The translations under genes and the position numbers were made by a program. From Pseudisothecium myosuroides (Eukaryota > Streptophyta > Bryopsida > Hypnales > Lembophyllaceae), in assembly GCA_951799445.1 (NCBI GenBank), contig OX637289.1, positions 29,078,245-29,142,244 of the forward strand: a DNA stretch of 64,000 bases, in the 5' to 3' direction. Below the pieces are notes generated by a model. The model made no database searches. It saw only the letters and a program-made list of their open reading frames with translations, and was not told the DNA's origin. Below, piece by piece: positions 24,617 through 37,650 of the stretch. Each line of letters opens with the position of its first letter. The stretch's first letter is position 1.

Positions 24617-27377
24617 TCATGACTGACCCTGCATTCGAAGCTCATAGTGGTCATGAACTAAGCTTCTGTCAACCATTGGAATGGGAACAACTCGGAAGAT
24701 GCGAACGAGAATGGTGCGAGCTTTTCTGCAAGTGAGCTCAAACACACAGACGTCACCTTCCTCAAGGAGATGCTGTAGTGCAAACAAGGCCCAAGGCTTA
24801 CGGTGGAATTGGACTTGGAATTTCGCATTCACCCGACTGTGTCCTTCCCATGTCTTTCCTGTACAATCAACAAGAGTTATCCGAGTAGATGAGGTTGGCA
24901 AACCTGCGTCCGCCAGAAATCGTTCCGGTAGTATCTGCAACCACAGCTGAGTCATTCCTCTATGAAGAAGGGGAGAAACAAGTCACGAGCTTATATGATT
25001 TTCTTAGGTAGAGGATATTAAAACCGTTAGGACCTGGACCTTTGTTACCAACAATAACTCATCTACTAACATACTTCGTTGGCTGTGTTCGCTATTGGTG
25101 AAAACAAGACTTGGCTAATCTGATCTAATAATGTCTAAGTATGAGGATGAGGTCGTCTACTGTCACTATTAGAGGTCAATAACCTCTCACCCTCAAACTG
25201 CATAAGAAATTCATACACAAAGATAAAAAATTAGATCTCATCAGACTTGCCTCTTGTATCCAAATATCTCTCCACAGCTCTCTATTGATATCTCAAAACT
25301 CAAACTCCTACATATAACTTCAATTTCGTTAAAACTCACACAACATCAATTTTCGTTAAATTGGCAATATTCCATTACTTGGCGCGGTTCAGGCTGTGCG
25401 GCCTGAAACCAAAATCTATAACTGGTCCTAGTTTGTGGCCTGAAATTGGAGGTTTGTGAAGATATGTGTAACAATTTTTGGCATGTGGAATATCGCCAAT
25501 TTAACGAAATTGACGTTTTGTGCATGTTAAAAAGCGTTGAATGATGCAAATGGTAGCCTCTTCCTTAAAATTGATGCTCCACCCAAAACAGCACAGCTAC
25601 AGCACGACAAAGAATTAAAATTATTTCATTGCGCGTCGGAAGCATCATTCACTAGGTAATGCCAGAATAAATTTGATGTTAAGGGTGGCTTACCAAGTGA
25701 AAGCCCCTGTACACATGGTCATCTGTCATCACAACCAGGAAATTGGGGGTCTTCCTGATGGTCTCGGCATGCGCATCTGCCAATACCCTAGCACGCTGCC
25801 TTTCCACCGACGTCACCGTCCTCCTTTTGGACAAAATGGTCACCGGAAGAGGGTTAAGAGGGTCGAAGGGAGACTTTGTACCTTGCCGACTTTGGCCACT
25901 GTCGACCCCTCTTCCTCCACAATCACTCCGCATGTTCGGAACATTCAGATTTGCTGGAGTTAAATTCACCCCCTCTTCCATCTGGGTATCTGTATTGATA
26001 GTCTGGACCTTCCCGATGTCCGCCAATTTCTGAAGCCTTCTTCTCTTGCAGGGAGTTGCAGGATCTTGGTCCGTCATCGCCTGCTGTGATACACTCAAAC
26101 CTCTTAATTATGGATTAATTTTCTCTACAATAAACATTCTAGAACATCGTGCACTCTTGCCACGCTATCATTGCTCACTTGTCAGACGTTCAAACTATTT
26201 CATAGTGGAAAAATTTGGACCCCAGATGGTAAGAATTAAAGACTGAGTTTTGAGTATACCTGTTGACCATGATGCTCAGACAAGGAAGGGCCAGTCTCTT
26301 TTTCTGCTTCTTCTTCTGCTTCTGTGTCACTGTCGCTTGATATGACACACTTGTTAGTCCTGGTATTCTCGTCTGATTCTATGGCGGACGGCTGTTTCTG
26401 GCTTCGAGGAGAGTAGCTGAGTTCTCTTTTGACATCTGCATAGTGGTGCGTGGAAGTGCTGATGTTTCCATCCTCGTCGAAGATCGTGAAACGGAAGTGC
26501 GAATTCTCCGTAAGCTCGAAGACCACAACATCACCAGGCTTAAGATCGTTGTCTCTGGCAAATCGTTTCCATCCTTGGAGCCACATGGGATGCCTCGCTG
26601 CAGAAGCAAATGACACCTTCCACTTTCTGCCCTCTCCATTTTCTAGAGTGATTACTCTGTCGAGATCGCGGAAGTGTTCTTGAACAAACGGAGCAGGTAC
26701 AGCCTGCGCAATCCACGGCAGAGACCTCAGTTAGAGAGGAGTTTCAAATACTCTTTGAAGCTTTGACCATTAATCTAAAATTTGACGAGTTGCTTGAACC
26801 TCCAAAGGACCAGGCATCCCAAATTGGGACTTACGTTCCCTTAAGCAGCTTCTGAGTAGGTCATATGAAGACTTTCTCTTGTCCAATTTTACATATTTTT
26901 TGATCAACACATGCAATGTTCTTCATTGATTCTAGTGATAAAAAATTGGACCCTAACTGGATTATATTTTTCTCAATATGATTAGTCGAATTGTTCATTT
27001 TCGAGCCATAAATCCCTGCTTCTTTAGCGCTTAAATATTGTGAGGCCGACAAACTTAAAATATGAACCTATACTATCCTTAGATTCCTATGTTGCTTTCA
27101 AAGGAGCTCACTGAAGAGTGCCTGGACATCATGTGGTGCTTACTATGCATGGCGATGACCTTGCAAGAAGCCCAGGCTGACCATGTGCAGCATTCCTGTT
27201 GATCACTTTGACGAAATGGGGCTTGTCGAGACATTCCTCCTTGATCCAATCAAGCACTTTCGGATCCACTTTTGTTGGGTCGCAAGTGCTTCCATTGTAT
27301 GCGATGGCCTCCACATCAGGCTCCCACAATCTCTTCCAGTCATCTACGTAGGAGTAATCCTGCCTTGTCTTTGGCAT
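24617..27377 (-). CDS. Two-B3-domain transcription factor (copy B)
   Basis: Predicted nuclear DNA-binding protein of 460 residues, paralogous to the gene at 15033-19018 and in the same orientation. Exons 27377-27144, 26703-26260, 26080-25694 and 24934-24617 all join in phase 0. The first B3-like domain covers residues about 52-155 (KPHFVKVI, AVPAPFVQEHF, WLQGWKRFARDNDLKPGDVVVFEL). The second covers about 337-440 (PNFLVVMTDDHVYRGFHL joined to ILPERFLADAGL, then FHRKPWALFALQHLLEEGDVCVFEL). The linker has an acidic run (SDSDTEAEEEAEKE) followed by the basic CKRRRLQK, a plausible nuclear localisation signal. The first B3 domain is interrupted by an intron after SSPCI that copy A lacks. The last intron contains a 166-bp MITE. 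The domain layout resembles REM-like B3 proteins; the exact subfamily is uncertain. Confidence 0.86.
25347..25512. mobile_element. Intronic MITE, 166 bp, in B3 gene copy B
   Basis: The inverted termini CAATTTTCGTTAAATTGGC and the complement of GCCAATTTAACGAAATTG extend about 27 bp (through the shared AATATTCCA / TGGAATAT). It lies between exons 3 and 4. It is related to 20284-20475 and to fragments at about 28305-28592. Confidence 0.72.
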
Positions 27378-29842
27378 GGCGGCACTTGAAACGTACAGCA
27401 AGCGTCGTAGTTGCCTGCAGACTCGTATTGAAATGTCACAATTTGCTCGAGCCTTACGTCGTTTCTAGCGAAAACAGAAAACAGACACCAGAAAAACAAT
27501 TCTGAGTAAGCAAAGGGATGAGTGGTTGCAATCACTGGAATAGGAATAGTCGGAGAACATTTGATGCACGTATAACAGGAACATACTGTATATTTTTCAG
27601 CGATTGTAATCTTGAACTCCTGAGAGCGTCAGGTAGTCCTTGATCATGATACAGCCGCCACCATGACAAGCTGTTGAGGATGAGTCAATAACTGCAACAG
27701 CAGGGGGTTCAATCACGAATTGAACTAGTGCACCACAACGCTAAAGCCAGCATTTATGAAGTTTGTCATGCCAAGTCAGCAAATGGTTTGATGTTATGAC
27801 ACGAATTCCCTCATTACTGGAAGATCATCGTACAGTTGCAACACTCTTAGTTACAGGTCCACTTCAAGTGCATCAATTTCCTCAGTATTCCTTCTCAAAA
27901 CGTACCCTGTTAGCCAGAAACTGGCTTCCAGTCCATTGTAAGTTGCAGTGAACCAACCTGCCTTGTCAGAATAAACATTCGCAGCCCATCGAAGCAAGAA
28001 GAAGGCAACACATACAGGGCATATCCCCAAAATTCGATGGAACTCCCGGTCATGCTCACCGTGCTGAACTGGAATTGGACAAACATTGGTTTGAAGCATG
28101 TCTCGTAATGGTACTTTAGACACATATATAACCATAGAGTAAAGAGAAGCATCTTCGTTGTATGTGTGCGAACATGATTGCCATGTTGAAATATAACACG
28201 GGAAGGGTCGAAGTTGAACTTTGAGATTATCGATTGACATTTTCTTCTAAGATGTCAAGCTTACAATATTGATGGATGCACTAATTGACCAAAATTATGC
28301 TAAAATTGTGGTATTCCATTAAAATGGCACAAGAGGGAAAGAGGGGAAATGGACAGTTTCGTTAAATTGGCACAATTTGGACAAATTAAATTGGACAAGT
28401 TTCGTTAAATTGGCACAAGGTGCCAAAAATTGTGATTCATTTGCACAAAGTTCTAAAGTCTAGGATAAATATAGATTTCATAATGCAAGGTCTAAACATA
28501 AAAGCACCAAGTTTGTGGAAATATGAGAATTTAACAAAATTGACATTGAAAGAAGGAAAAATGAAATACTACCATTTTAATGAAATTTCCCATTATTCTA
28601 TCTTGCATAATCTACACAACTATCCATTCTTCTAGCACATTTCTTTTACAAAAGAGAACATTCACTTTGAGAAATAATGGGAGAGATGACTGCTAGCCTA
28701 ACATTAGTGCACACAAATGCATTGACATGTGAGTACTCTCTTAAAATCTCCAGTCCAAACAAAAGATAATCAAACAATAATGAAGTGAAAGTCATTTGTC
28801 AATTTGCATACACAAGCATTTAGTGCTCAAAATCTCCACTCCAAACAGATGATAATCAAACAATAATGAAATGAAAGCCACTTCTCAATTTGCATACACA
28901 AGCATTTAATGCTCAAGTATCTGTGATCAATCGTGGACAACACATTCTGCAGAAAAAATCTTTGAAATTTAAAGATTTTGCAAATCATGGTATATTTTTT
29001 GCCCAACAATTTCTGACCCACTATTGAGGTAGTTGAAAAAAGTCCAGATGGGAAGTCAGGAAAGGGCGTTTTGGAAAAAGTAGGGGATGGTAACTAGAAA
29101 GCAAGGACATTGTCTCACTCTAAGTCTCATCTAATAATAAGGGGACCAAACTGCACCGTTTAGCACCAAAACAAGGGCCTGTAGGTGAGTTTGGTACTGC
29201 ATAGCCACTTCGCGACTCCTTGCAACACCAGCACACGAGCCAGCAAGTCAAATCAAGCTCAAACCAATTTTTGCAATCCGGTCTTCCTTGCCTTTTCAGA
29301 ACATGACTTACGATTCAGGGGTGGAAGACAGGTTACCTTTCAAATACCTCTGATAATTACAATTTTCAAGAAGCCCTGCAGAACGTGCGAGCTATAAGAA
29401 TCCAAATTCACATCAGAAAGGTAAGGGGCCGAAGAATCCAAGCTTAGTCGTAGAGCTCAAGCTCTCGCTTCGGATAATTCTGCTTGTTACAGTTCAGAAA
29501 TACTACACAAATGAAAACAGGAGCACGTTCATGAGCAGATAATAAAAAAGAATAGTGAAGACAATAAATAAGCTTCACAACAATTACCTCCCTCTAATGG
29601 GCCAAACCCCAAAGAGAAGGTGTTACATTACATCTGCACAAAATGTCACGTTACACTAGCCTAACTAGTCTCAATTGACATTCGTCATGAATATACACGG
29701 ATGAAGCGTGTCTCTATCAAGTGCACCAATACGTTGCTCCATCCACAGAAAGAATTAGTGAGAACGAGTGCTCATTCGTTTTCACCTTGTAGAAGACGAG
29801 CAGTAACTGTCACCAAACCTACTAGCAATTGCAATGCGCTGC
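27378..29842. other. Intergenic stretch between B3 gene copy B and the fibrillin gene
   Basis: It holds the promoter side of B3 gene copy B, fragments related to the CGTTAAATTGGC MITE (28305-28592) and an 86-bp tandem duplication at 28743-28914 (unit starts AAAATCTCC). A 129-codon frame at 27851-28240 has no recognisable feature. Confidence 0.5.
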
Positions 29843-32165
29843 TCAATAGAGTAGTGGACTCCCTTCTCTAAGTAGGACGAACAGGCTGCCACCATCCCCG
29901 CGTGAAATCCGAATGTCTTCATCAAGAAAGGTGGTCAACAACCAGGACTGCGCCCGGTCTGTTCGGATTGGGAACTTCAACGGCGGTTGGCCAGAGAGAG
30001 TTCTCGCTACTGCTGTTGCAACTTCTTGGAGAGGTTGCAACAATCCCCGGGCGGGCGTCAAGTCGATATTCTGCCCAAATACATCCACGCTCGGAGGAAC
30101 CCCAATGGACTCCGTCAACTTCGGAGCCCCAATGACTCCTTCCTCAAATTTCACCTGCAGAAACTCAAATCAAACCAATAAACTACCAAACAATGTATAT
30201 GCATTAAGTACTTGTTACTAATTTTGGCCAACACCAAATGTTTCCCACTTCTCCTAAGGTAGCAGCACTTGTGTACCCGAGTCGGCCAAAATGTGCCCAA
30301 GGTAAATTCTAGGGCAAGAACGTACCTCTACAGAACGTGTTGATTCTTTTCTAGAAAGCCATAGGACACATATCGTAGAGATACATTTTAATCGTAGAAT
30401 GTACAGCCTCGATACTTTCGAGCTTCCCATTTACGGTATATCTACCTTAGTCATCTCAGGCAAGTAGAAAATTAGAGGAAAAAAAGAGGTACTATGAATC
30501 TGTTCGTTAAGAGGTAGTTCCAAAATAGTAAAGCTTCATTTTCAGCTATTCCTGAGGATACTCTAGACCACAGAAAAACCTATCTTTGTCTCAATCAGAC
30601 AATGGCAACGTTAAGCTTGGTGAAAACTAAACATCTGCATTACATGCAATTAGGAAAAAAACGTATGTAATACCTGAACCCGCTTTGGACTACGAATTTC
30701 AAAGGAAGCAGAGGCGCTGAAAGATGTTGAAGTCAAAGGTCCTTCGAACGACACATTATTTTCCACAGTGAGTGCCCGGGTATTTACGGTCTGTGAAATC
30801 TCACCAACCGTCACCAATGGCAGATTTCCCGCAGCCAACAATGGATAAAGCTCAGAGTACGAGGTATAACTGTCACACCAGCAGAGAAAGCATCAGTTGC
30901 AATGACACCAGAATAAATTGACGCCACATTCTGAAATCTTCTTGCAAACATGTATATTTCAAAAACTTTCACAGCTCCAAAACTAAAGTATGCTTCATGT
31001 ACGCCATCTCTTTTGGTGTAGGGAAGAAGACGTACGCCAAAATCCACTTTCCATCCAAGAGATTTAGGGCTTCGTTAGGAGCAGGGGTAGGATTTTTCGC
31101 TTCCAGTTGCGAGATGAGCTCAACAATCTCAGCACGGGAGTCACTGCTGGCTCGTAAACCCCTCTGCGTACCATAAAGGCTATCAATGAGCTGCTGCTTC
31201 AGATCTTCCACATCCTCACCATCTTCATACTGTTCCTCGGACCCTGCCGCATCCAAGGTACCATCGTTGAGAGCTTCCACGTAGCCTTCGTCAATGGAGC
31301 CTGCCGGGGGCTCCAAAAGAACCGCAACCTCTTCTTCACCGTCAGCCGAATCCAAAATACCTGTGATTTCGGGTTCCTCACCTCCAATTTCACTTCCTTG
31401 CTTCTCTATCTCCTCACCTCTGGAGAAACGTACAATTTCGTGAGACTAATCAATAGGACAAGCACTGCAACTCATCTTTTTTCACCACATAACACAATCG
31501 AGCACAGCTCCAAGCGTATGGTTTCCAACTCGCCGATACGGCAGAGGCACGTAGATTGACTAAAAGCCCTAAAAAAAAAATTCAAAGCTAAAACCCGTCC
31601 TTTCAATTATTGCGAGACACGCTTATTGTTTTATATCACATTTACCAACCAAAATTAAATAAATTTCAACCAGAATAAACTCCCTTCTCTTCCTAGTCCT
31701 CAATAAAAAGAAATAAAGAAAAATCTTCTCTAGTCAAATTGCGATAGAAAACATTTAGTACGTCTAACAGAAATTGAAATAGACGGTGATCTTAATTGGT
31801 ACGCAGGCCGTCAATGCAGGAAGAAAGAGAGCAGCCACCCCTAATCTCTACCAAAAACTGAACCACAAATGCAAGAATTCACACAATGCGTGTCCCAAGA
31901 GATAAGAGCGAAACACTTACTCAATCTCGCCTCCTACGGCAGCGACGAGAACAGAGCTCCGCCGTCCGAAATCTCGCGGCGCAGCTTCCCAGAGCATGGG
32001 CTTCACAGTCACCACCCCAGGTCGAATCCGACTCCTGCAATTAGCCGACACACTGCTCGTCCGGTCCACGCCTTGGTGCGCCCTGGGGCTCAAAGCGAAC
32101 TGCTGCGAGGCCATCACTCGCGTGGAGGTCGCCGCCATGGCCATGGCCATTGCCATCGCAGCCAT
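29843..32165 (-). CDS. Plastid-lipid-associated protein / fibrillin (PAP family)
   Basis: Predicted 378-residue plastid protein that would sit at plastoglobules or thylakoid margins and bind lipids. Exons 32165-31921, 31419-31036, 30869-30674 and 30154-29843 join in frame. The N-terminus (a Met-Ala alternation, then Ser/Arg-rich with few acids) looks like a chloroplast transit peptide. Residues about 105-155 are strongly acidic. The PAP domain runs from about 156 to the end, with hallmark segments [68 protein letters not shown] and [20 protein letters not shown], ending REGSPLLY. The exon 2 donor is GTACGT. The sequence looks closest to the FBN1/FBN2 group, but I cannot separate these by eye, so no symbol is given. 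The start is the first ATG of the Met-Ala run. Confidence 0.9.
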
Positions 32166-33739
32166 CACTCGACCAATTCCACGAATTCCCAAATCAGGTA
32201 GGTTCCCCCCGTCTCCTCGTGAATGCAAACTTCTAGAGAAGTGGCCGTGAAGGCTGCGCTAAATAAGTTAAGTCAGCGAGCTCTGGCGCACATTGCAACG
32301 AAGATTATAAGTTAGCAAGTGCTGTAGAGCGAAGAGCCAAAGACAACAAGCCATTCGGGAAAGGCGAAGGGAGATCATTCATTTTCGGCTGCATGACCGC
32401 TTCTTCGTCGGAGCCGCGCGGCAGGATTACTGGCCCACGGCGACTCCACGTCGCCGCAGGGATCCTCGTCGCGTCGCTGTCGTGTCACCGGACTTCGTCC
32501 TCCTCGTTGGAAACCGGCCACCGCCAGCAAATTTTGCATGCATTTGTTGCTCAAATTCTAGTGCTGCGAGCATCCCCTGCCCACCCAGTAGCTCGGCCTC
32601 AATCACCATTTTGGCGATTTCAGTTCAAAAGGTGAAGTTCCCACTTTGAAACTTGTAAAGAAAAAATACTAGTCTTCCACTAAGCAGTTTTTTTTTGGGG
32701 GGGGGACGTTTAAGTGCCAAACTCTAGTGTCGTGGCTCATTCATAAAGGTCTAATTCTGGAGGGACCATCCTGTATTCCTTGCATGGTCACTGCTACAGT
32801 CCAAAACAAAAACGCTGCCAGTAAATGAGGAATTTGATATTGTGTTAGAAAATTGAGTTGGGAATCTAAAAAAAATTCAAGAATTTTTTCATTTTCATTT
32901 TCATACTTTAAATGATCACTATGTGGAAGGGTGGGTACACAAGATAATGAAAAAGACAAAATTGCTAATAAATCTAACATGAAACTGAAACATGTCAATT
33001 GCAATGGCAAAAATGTTGTAAGAAGCCATTTAAATCCTATGCACTTTTTTATTTTTAAAATTGTGAAAATTGAATTTAAAAAAAAACTCATAGTTATTTT
33101 TTGGGGGACTTCTAATGACTACCTGTAAAACAAAATTTCTCATATCTTTTACTTCACTCATTAAAGTACTACAAGGATATCTACATGGAATGAAAAAATA
33201 TCCTTGTAGATATAAATCTATTTTGCAAGAAACATATTTTTTTAGCTATCCAAAAGTTTTGGAAATTACATAAAACAAACATAAATCTTTAACCACAAAC
33301 TTTTGTTTTTGGTAAAGCAGCTCTTCAAAAAGCTAAAAGAAATGTTCACTCTAAATAAAAGTTCCAAAATATATCATCAAGAATTGTGTTCATAAAAGCT
33401 TCCTCCAAAATGTAAAAATCCATTTTGATTATTGAAAGACTTTAAGGATTAATTTATATCAATCTCAGAAAGAGATTGGGGATCTTCCTTTCTTTCCATA
33501 GGTTTGCTAGCATTAATTGGGCTCTTTGCAATCATCCATTGAAACTTTAGAAAATTTGCTTATGTTTGTTCTTGTGTTTGTGTATATTTGATAATATATA
33601 CAATTGACCTTAGAAATTCTCAATAAACGTTCCCCCATAATCAAATATTTTTTCTCTCTCATGTGGAACCCTATAAGAAGTTTTGGTCAAGACTATTTGA
33701 ATACGAATCTTTTGGAGATAATCAACTTATTATAATTAG

Positions 33740-34198
33740 GCACTTAAATCCACCTTTTATGTAAAGCCTCTTTCAATGCCTAATCTAGAATGAATTTGAA
33801 TTCTAATCCACTTGTATTTGTTTTGAATGACAACATGGCATGGTTGCATGCAATCTAATTATATTGAGTTGCCTTCTTCCTAAATGGAGGTTTAGGTCTC
33901 ATCTTTGCAAAAAAAGGGGATCTAATACAAATGAACATCTCTAGTGGTGCAAGTTTGAGAATGATCTACTTGTTTTGCAAGCGTGGACCTAAACCTCCAT
34001 TTAGGAAGAAGACATCTTGATGTGATTAGATTGCATGCATCTAAGCCTTGTTGTCATTCAAAAAATACATCAAGTAGAGTAAACCATACCTTGATGTCAT
34101 TCTAAACAAACTCAAATTGGATAAGAATTCAAATGCTTTTTAGAATAAGCATTGAAAGAAATACCACATAAAAGTTGATTTTAGGTGACTTCACAATT
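33740..34198. repeat. Imperfect long inverted repeat
   Basis: The left arm (about 33740-33898) and right arm (33986 to about 34198) are inverted relatives. The best match is around CTTCTTCCTAAATGGAGG and GCATGCAATCTAAT. Divergence suggests an old foldback or two opposed copies of one repeat. No gene is inside. Confidence 0.6.
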
Positions 34199-35164
34199 AA
34201 TCATCTATTAATTTAGTAGAAAATTGTTGCTTTAAAGTAGAGAGGTTGATGGTATGTGTGTTATTGTGTTATTGTATTATCAATGATCCACATTGTCTAG
34301 TTAGAGTGGAGAAAAATAATTTTAACCTCTTTTTCAGAGACACAATGAATAAAATTCCAATCAAGGGATAGGACAAATTCTTAAAATTGTAAAGATGTAT
34401 TATAAAATGCAACTTATAAATAATTGATATTGTAATAGTAAATTTTAAATAAACGTTGTAAAATATGATTGATAGATCATATCTATATAATTCTTCTAAG
34501 CAATATAATTATATCAATAAAAAATTGAAAATTGAAAATTGAAAATTCCTTCTAAATTGTTGTAAATTGGATAATTATAATTTTCATAAGATTTTTTCTC
34601 CTCTAAACTCAAAATGTCAAAGGATTTTATGTTATGGTGACTTTCAAGGATTTTTCTTTAATTTCTACTAGCTAATTTTGAGGAGTTAGTTTTTGAAGTT
34701 AGAAAAGATATTTTGTGAGATGAAATATGCTTGTATCTTTTGTATTGTAGAATAAATTCTTAACATCTATTGCACAAATGATGGAGAATTAACAAGAAAA
34801 ATCTACAACAATCAAATGGATGGAAAAACAAGATTATACATATTTAAGACATGGCATTCATGCATTGTTCAAAATGCAAATGGCTAGTTCTTAAGGGGTT
34901 CATAGTACTTAAGCATACTTTATAATTTGCAAATTCCTTGTATTTCACTATAATCTCTTTTCTTTGTACAAATGTAGTTGGACTAGCAACTTCCACATTC
35001 CAAATTGTGAATACATGGCAAAACTTGCATTTAGAACCCCACGGCGTTGATGGAGTGCATCTCTTCACGAGAGGCAATAATACCTTAGATACGGAAAGTA
35101 TGTATATGAAAAGCATGTTAATATCTCATAATTTTATTCTTCTTTGATATTACAACTTTCTTCT

Positions 35165-35446
35165 AAAGCCATTAGAGGAGATCTGAGCCTCTAGAAGACC
35201 ATTTCAGGGTTGTTCCCAATGCCGGGAACCAGCCCCTGCTGTCAGAAATAAAAATTATTAAAAATAAATAAAAAATAAAAAATAAAAAAAGTTATTAAAA
35301 TGTTAAAAGAATACTAAAAAAAAATGGCGTGGCAGTTGCTTGGCCACGTCAGACTGGCCATGCGGCAGCGTTCCAGCAGTCCTGCAGAGTTCCCATAGTC
35401 CGGGAACTCGCGGGCTCTTAGAAGCCCAAATCTCCTCTAATGCTTT
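35165..35446. mobile_element. MITE with TTAGAGGAGAT termini
   Basis: The left end CATTAGAGGAGATCTGAGCC is inverted at the right end as GGGCTTCTTAGAAGCC-type sequence and ATCTCCTCTAATG, about 28 bp with mismatches. Subterminal GGGAAC / GTTCCC blocks add secondary structure. The interior is part A-rich, part GC-rich. Confidence 0.65.
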
Positions 35447-35452
35447 GATTAA

Positions 35453-36302
35453 CCCCTCTAGGACAAGATCCATTACCAACTAGTTAAACATCATCTTTGA
35501 GTTGAATGTAGCCTACTAATTTGTGTTTGAATATTAATCCTATATTTTTATTACTTGAAACTAGTAAAGGTATATTACTATGAGAAATTTCAATTTGTTT
35601 CATAAAAAATTGTAATTGTTATCATTTTTGTTGCAAAAATTAAAAATAAATTAATAAAAATAGCAAAAACAATATGAATTGTTTGAAATTTTTTCGAGAG
35701 GTACAAGTAGAAATGGAGATTAGTGTGAAAATTTCTCAATTGGTTATTTTATTTTTTACACCCAAAATAACCATTGCAAAGACCTTGAAGTCAAATTCAA
35801 CTATCAACCCAAATTTATCCTTTTATTTAATTGATATATAAAATTTTGATTTTTTTTCTAGTGGAAAAATGGATTTTCTATTTATGTTTTTTTTCCAAAA
35901 ATTTGATGAAAAATCAAATTATTGTGATTTTTTAAAGTCGTAAGTGGAAATAAAATTGTATCAATTATAATATATATTTAAATTACCTGGAATTTTTACC
36001 ATAAACAAAGGTTAGAATGAATACTATAATTTTGTAATTTAAATTGAAAATCCATTTTAATAGGAAAAAATATGAATGAAAAATGCAACATATTGTGATT
36101 TTTGGATTTTAATACATGGAGCTTGCAATTGCAATAATTCTTTCATTTTTTGGAATTTTTCAAATTTCAAGATGAAATAGATAGAGATCTTGTCAAGCTT
36201 TATGTTTTAGTTTAAATCAATACCAAAAATGGTTACATTGAAAGTTACAATTAAGGTTGACCAAGGCACATCCACTTTTTGAATGTGTAGACCTTTAGGG
36301 GT
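35453..36302. mobile_element. TTAA-family element G, 850 bp
   Basis: It starts CCCCTCTAGGAC after TTAA (35449-35452) and ends GACCTTTAGGGG before TTAA (36303-36306). A diverged inverted copy follows at about 36499-37325. There is no coding capacity. Confidence 0.7.
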
Positions 36303-36498
36303 TAAACAATTTTGAACTATATTCAAGGATTAAGGTTGTTTTGGATAATAAAAAGAATATAATCTTGTTAGTCTATAAAAATAATATCCTATCCTCTCTT
36401 GAAGTTTGGCAAGTAATTCTTTATAAAAATAAATTACTCTCTAAGACATTCTATCTCGATAGTAATAGCTCATTTTTCAAATAATCCTATTTAATTAC

Positions 36499-37325
36499 TA
36501 AAGACTAAAGCATCCCAAAATGGATGTGCCTTGGTCAACCTTGACTCTAAATTCCAATATAACCATTTTTGGTATACGATTCAACCTAAGAAAATAAAGC
36601 TTAACGAAAAGATTCTTTACATTTCATGTAGAAATTTTGAAAAATTAAAAAATTGAAAGAATCATTACAATTGCAAGCTCTACATGTTAGAATCCAAATA
36701 ACACAATATTGTATGTTTTCCATTCATCTTTTAAAAAAAAATGATTCTTATATTTAAATTACAAAATTATATTTCTCATTCTAACCTTCATTTATGGTAA
36801 AAAATCCTAAATTATTATAATATGTATTGTAATTGATATAATTTCATTTCCATCTTTTAGTTTAAAAATCACAATTATTAAATTTTTCCATCTAAATTTT
36901 TGAATAAACCAACATCCTTTGAAAGTAAATTCTTTTTCTTACAAAAATATCAAAATTGAATATATATTAATTATACAAATGAATAAAGTTATTTTGATAT
37001 TGCATTTTCATGTGAAGGTCATTACTTAGAGTGTTTTGAGTGTAAAATATAAAAATAATTAATATAAAAAATTTCATACTAATTTTCACTGCTACTTGAA
37101 CCTCTTTAGAATACTTCAAATTAATAGGACTAATTTTGCAATTTTTATCCATTTACTTTTAGTTTTGCTATAAAAATTATAACTATGACAATTTTTTATA
37201 GTGATAGACAATTTACAATTTCACGTAATAAAATAGAGGATTGATATTTGAACGTCATTTTATAGGCTAAATTTAGCTAAAGTAGAATGTTTGACCATTT
37301 AGCAACAAATTTAGTCCTTCATGGA
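36499..37325. mobile_element. TTAA-family element G-prime, decayed inverted copy
   Basis: The sequence is inverted relative to 35453-36302; shared blocks include GGATGTGCCTTGGTCAACC and ACCATTTTTGGTAT. The ends are degraded (TTAC plus TAAAGACTAAAG on the left, TCCTTCATGGA plus TTAA on the right). It forms a large inverted pair with element G. Confidence 0.6.
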
Positions 37326-37534
37326 TTAAAGTGGGTCTAGTATTAAATATAGGGTACTTTATGTTTAAAATTTAATAAGTACTATCTAAGTATCAGAATA
37401 ATATGAAACAACTAGGGTTGGAATTCTCTGAATTTGCGGATGACTTATTCTAATATTTTGTTCATTCAAGCAATCAAGTCTATAGTAATTCAACAAGCTT
37501 AATGCACAGGCCATTCTGTCCCCCCATTTTGTCC

Positions 37535-37650
37535 GCATGATAAAATTTGCAAATTTTGAGTTCATATATGCAATCAGAGGCCCAAATTAGCTAGGAGAGG
37601 TGTAGAGAAATTGATTAAACAAGCACAAAATAGGTCGTCTTTTTTTATAT
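37535..37650. repeat. Dispersed direct repeat, copy 1
   Basis: About 115 bp containing GCAATCAGAGGCCC and TAGCTAGGAGAGGT, repeated in the same orientation at 43008-43120. The pair brackets the AMI1-like gene. Confidence 0.75.

Noticed and set aside
27851..28240. 129-codon minus-strand frame as a gene
   Set aside because: It starts at an ATG, but it has no domain, signal or splice support and lies in the upstream region of a B3 gene.
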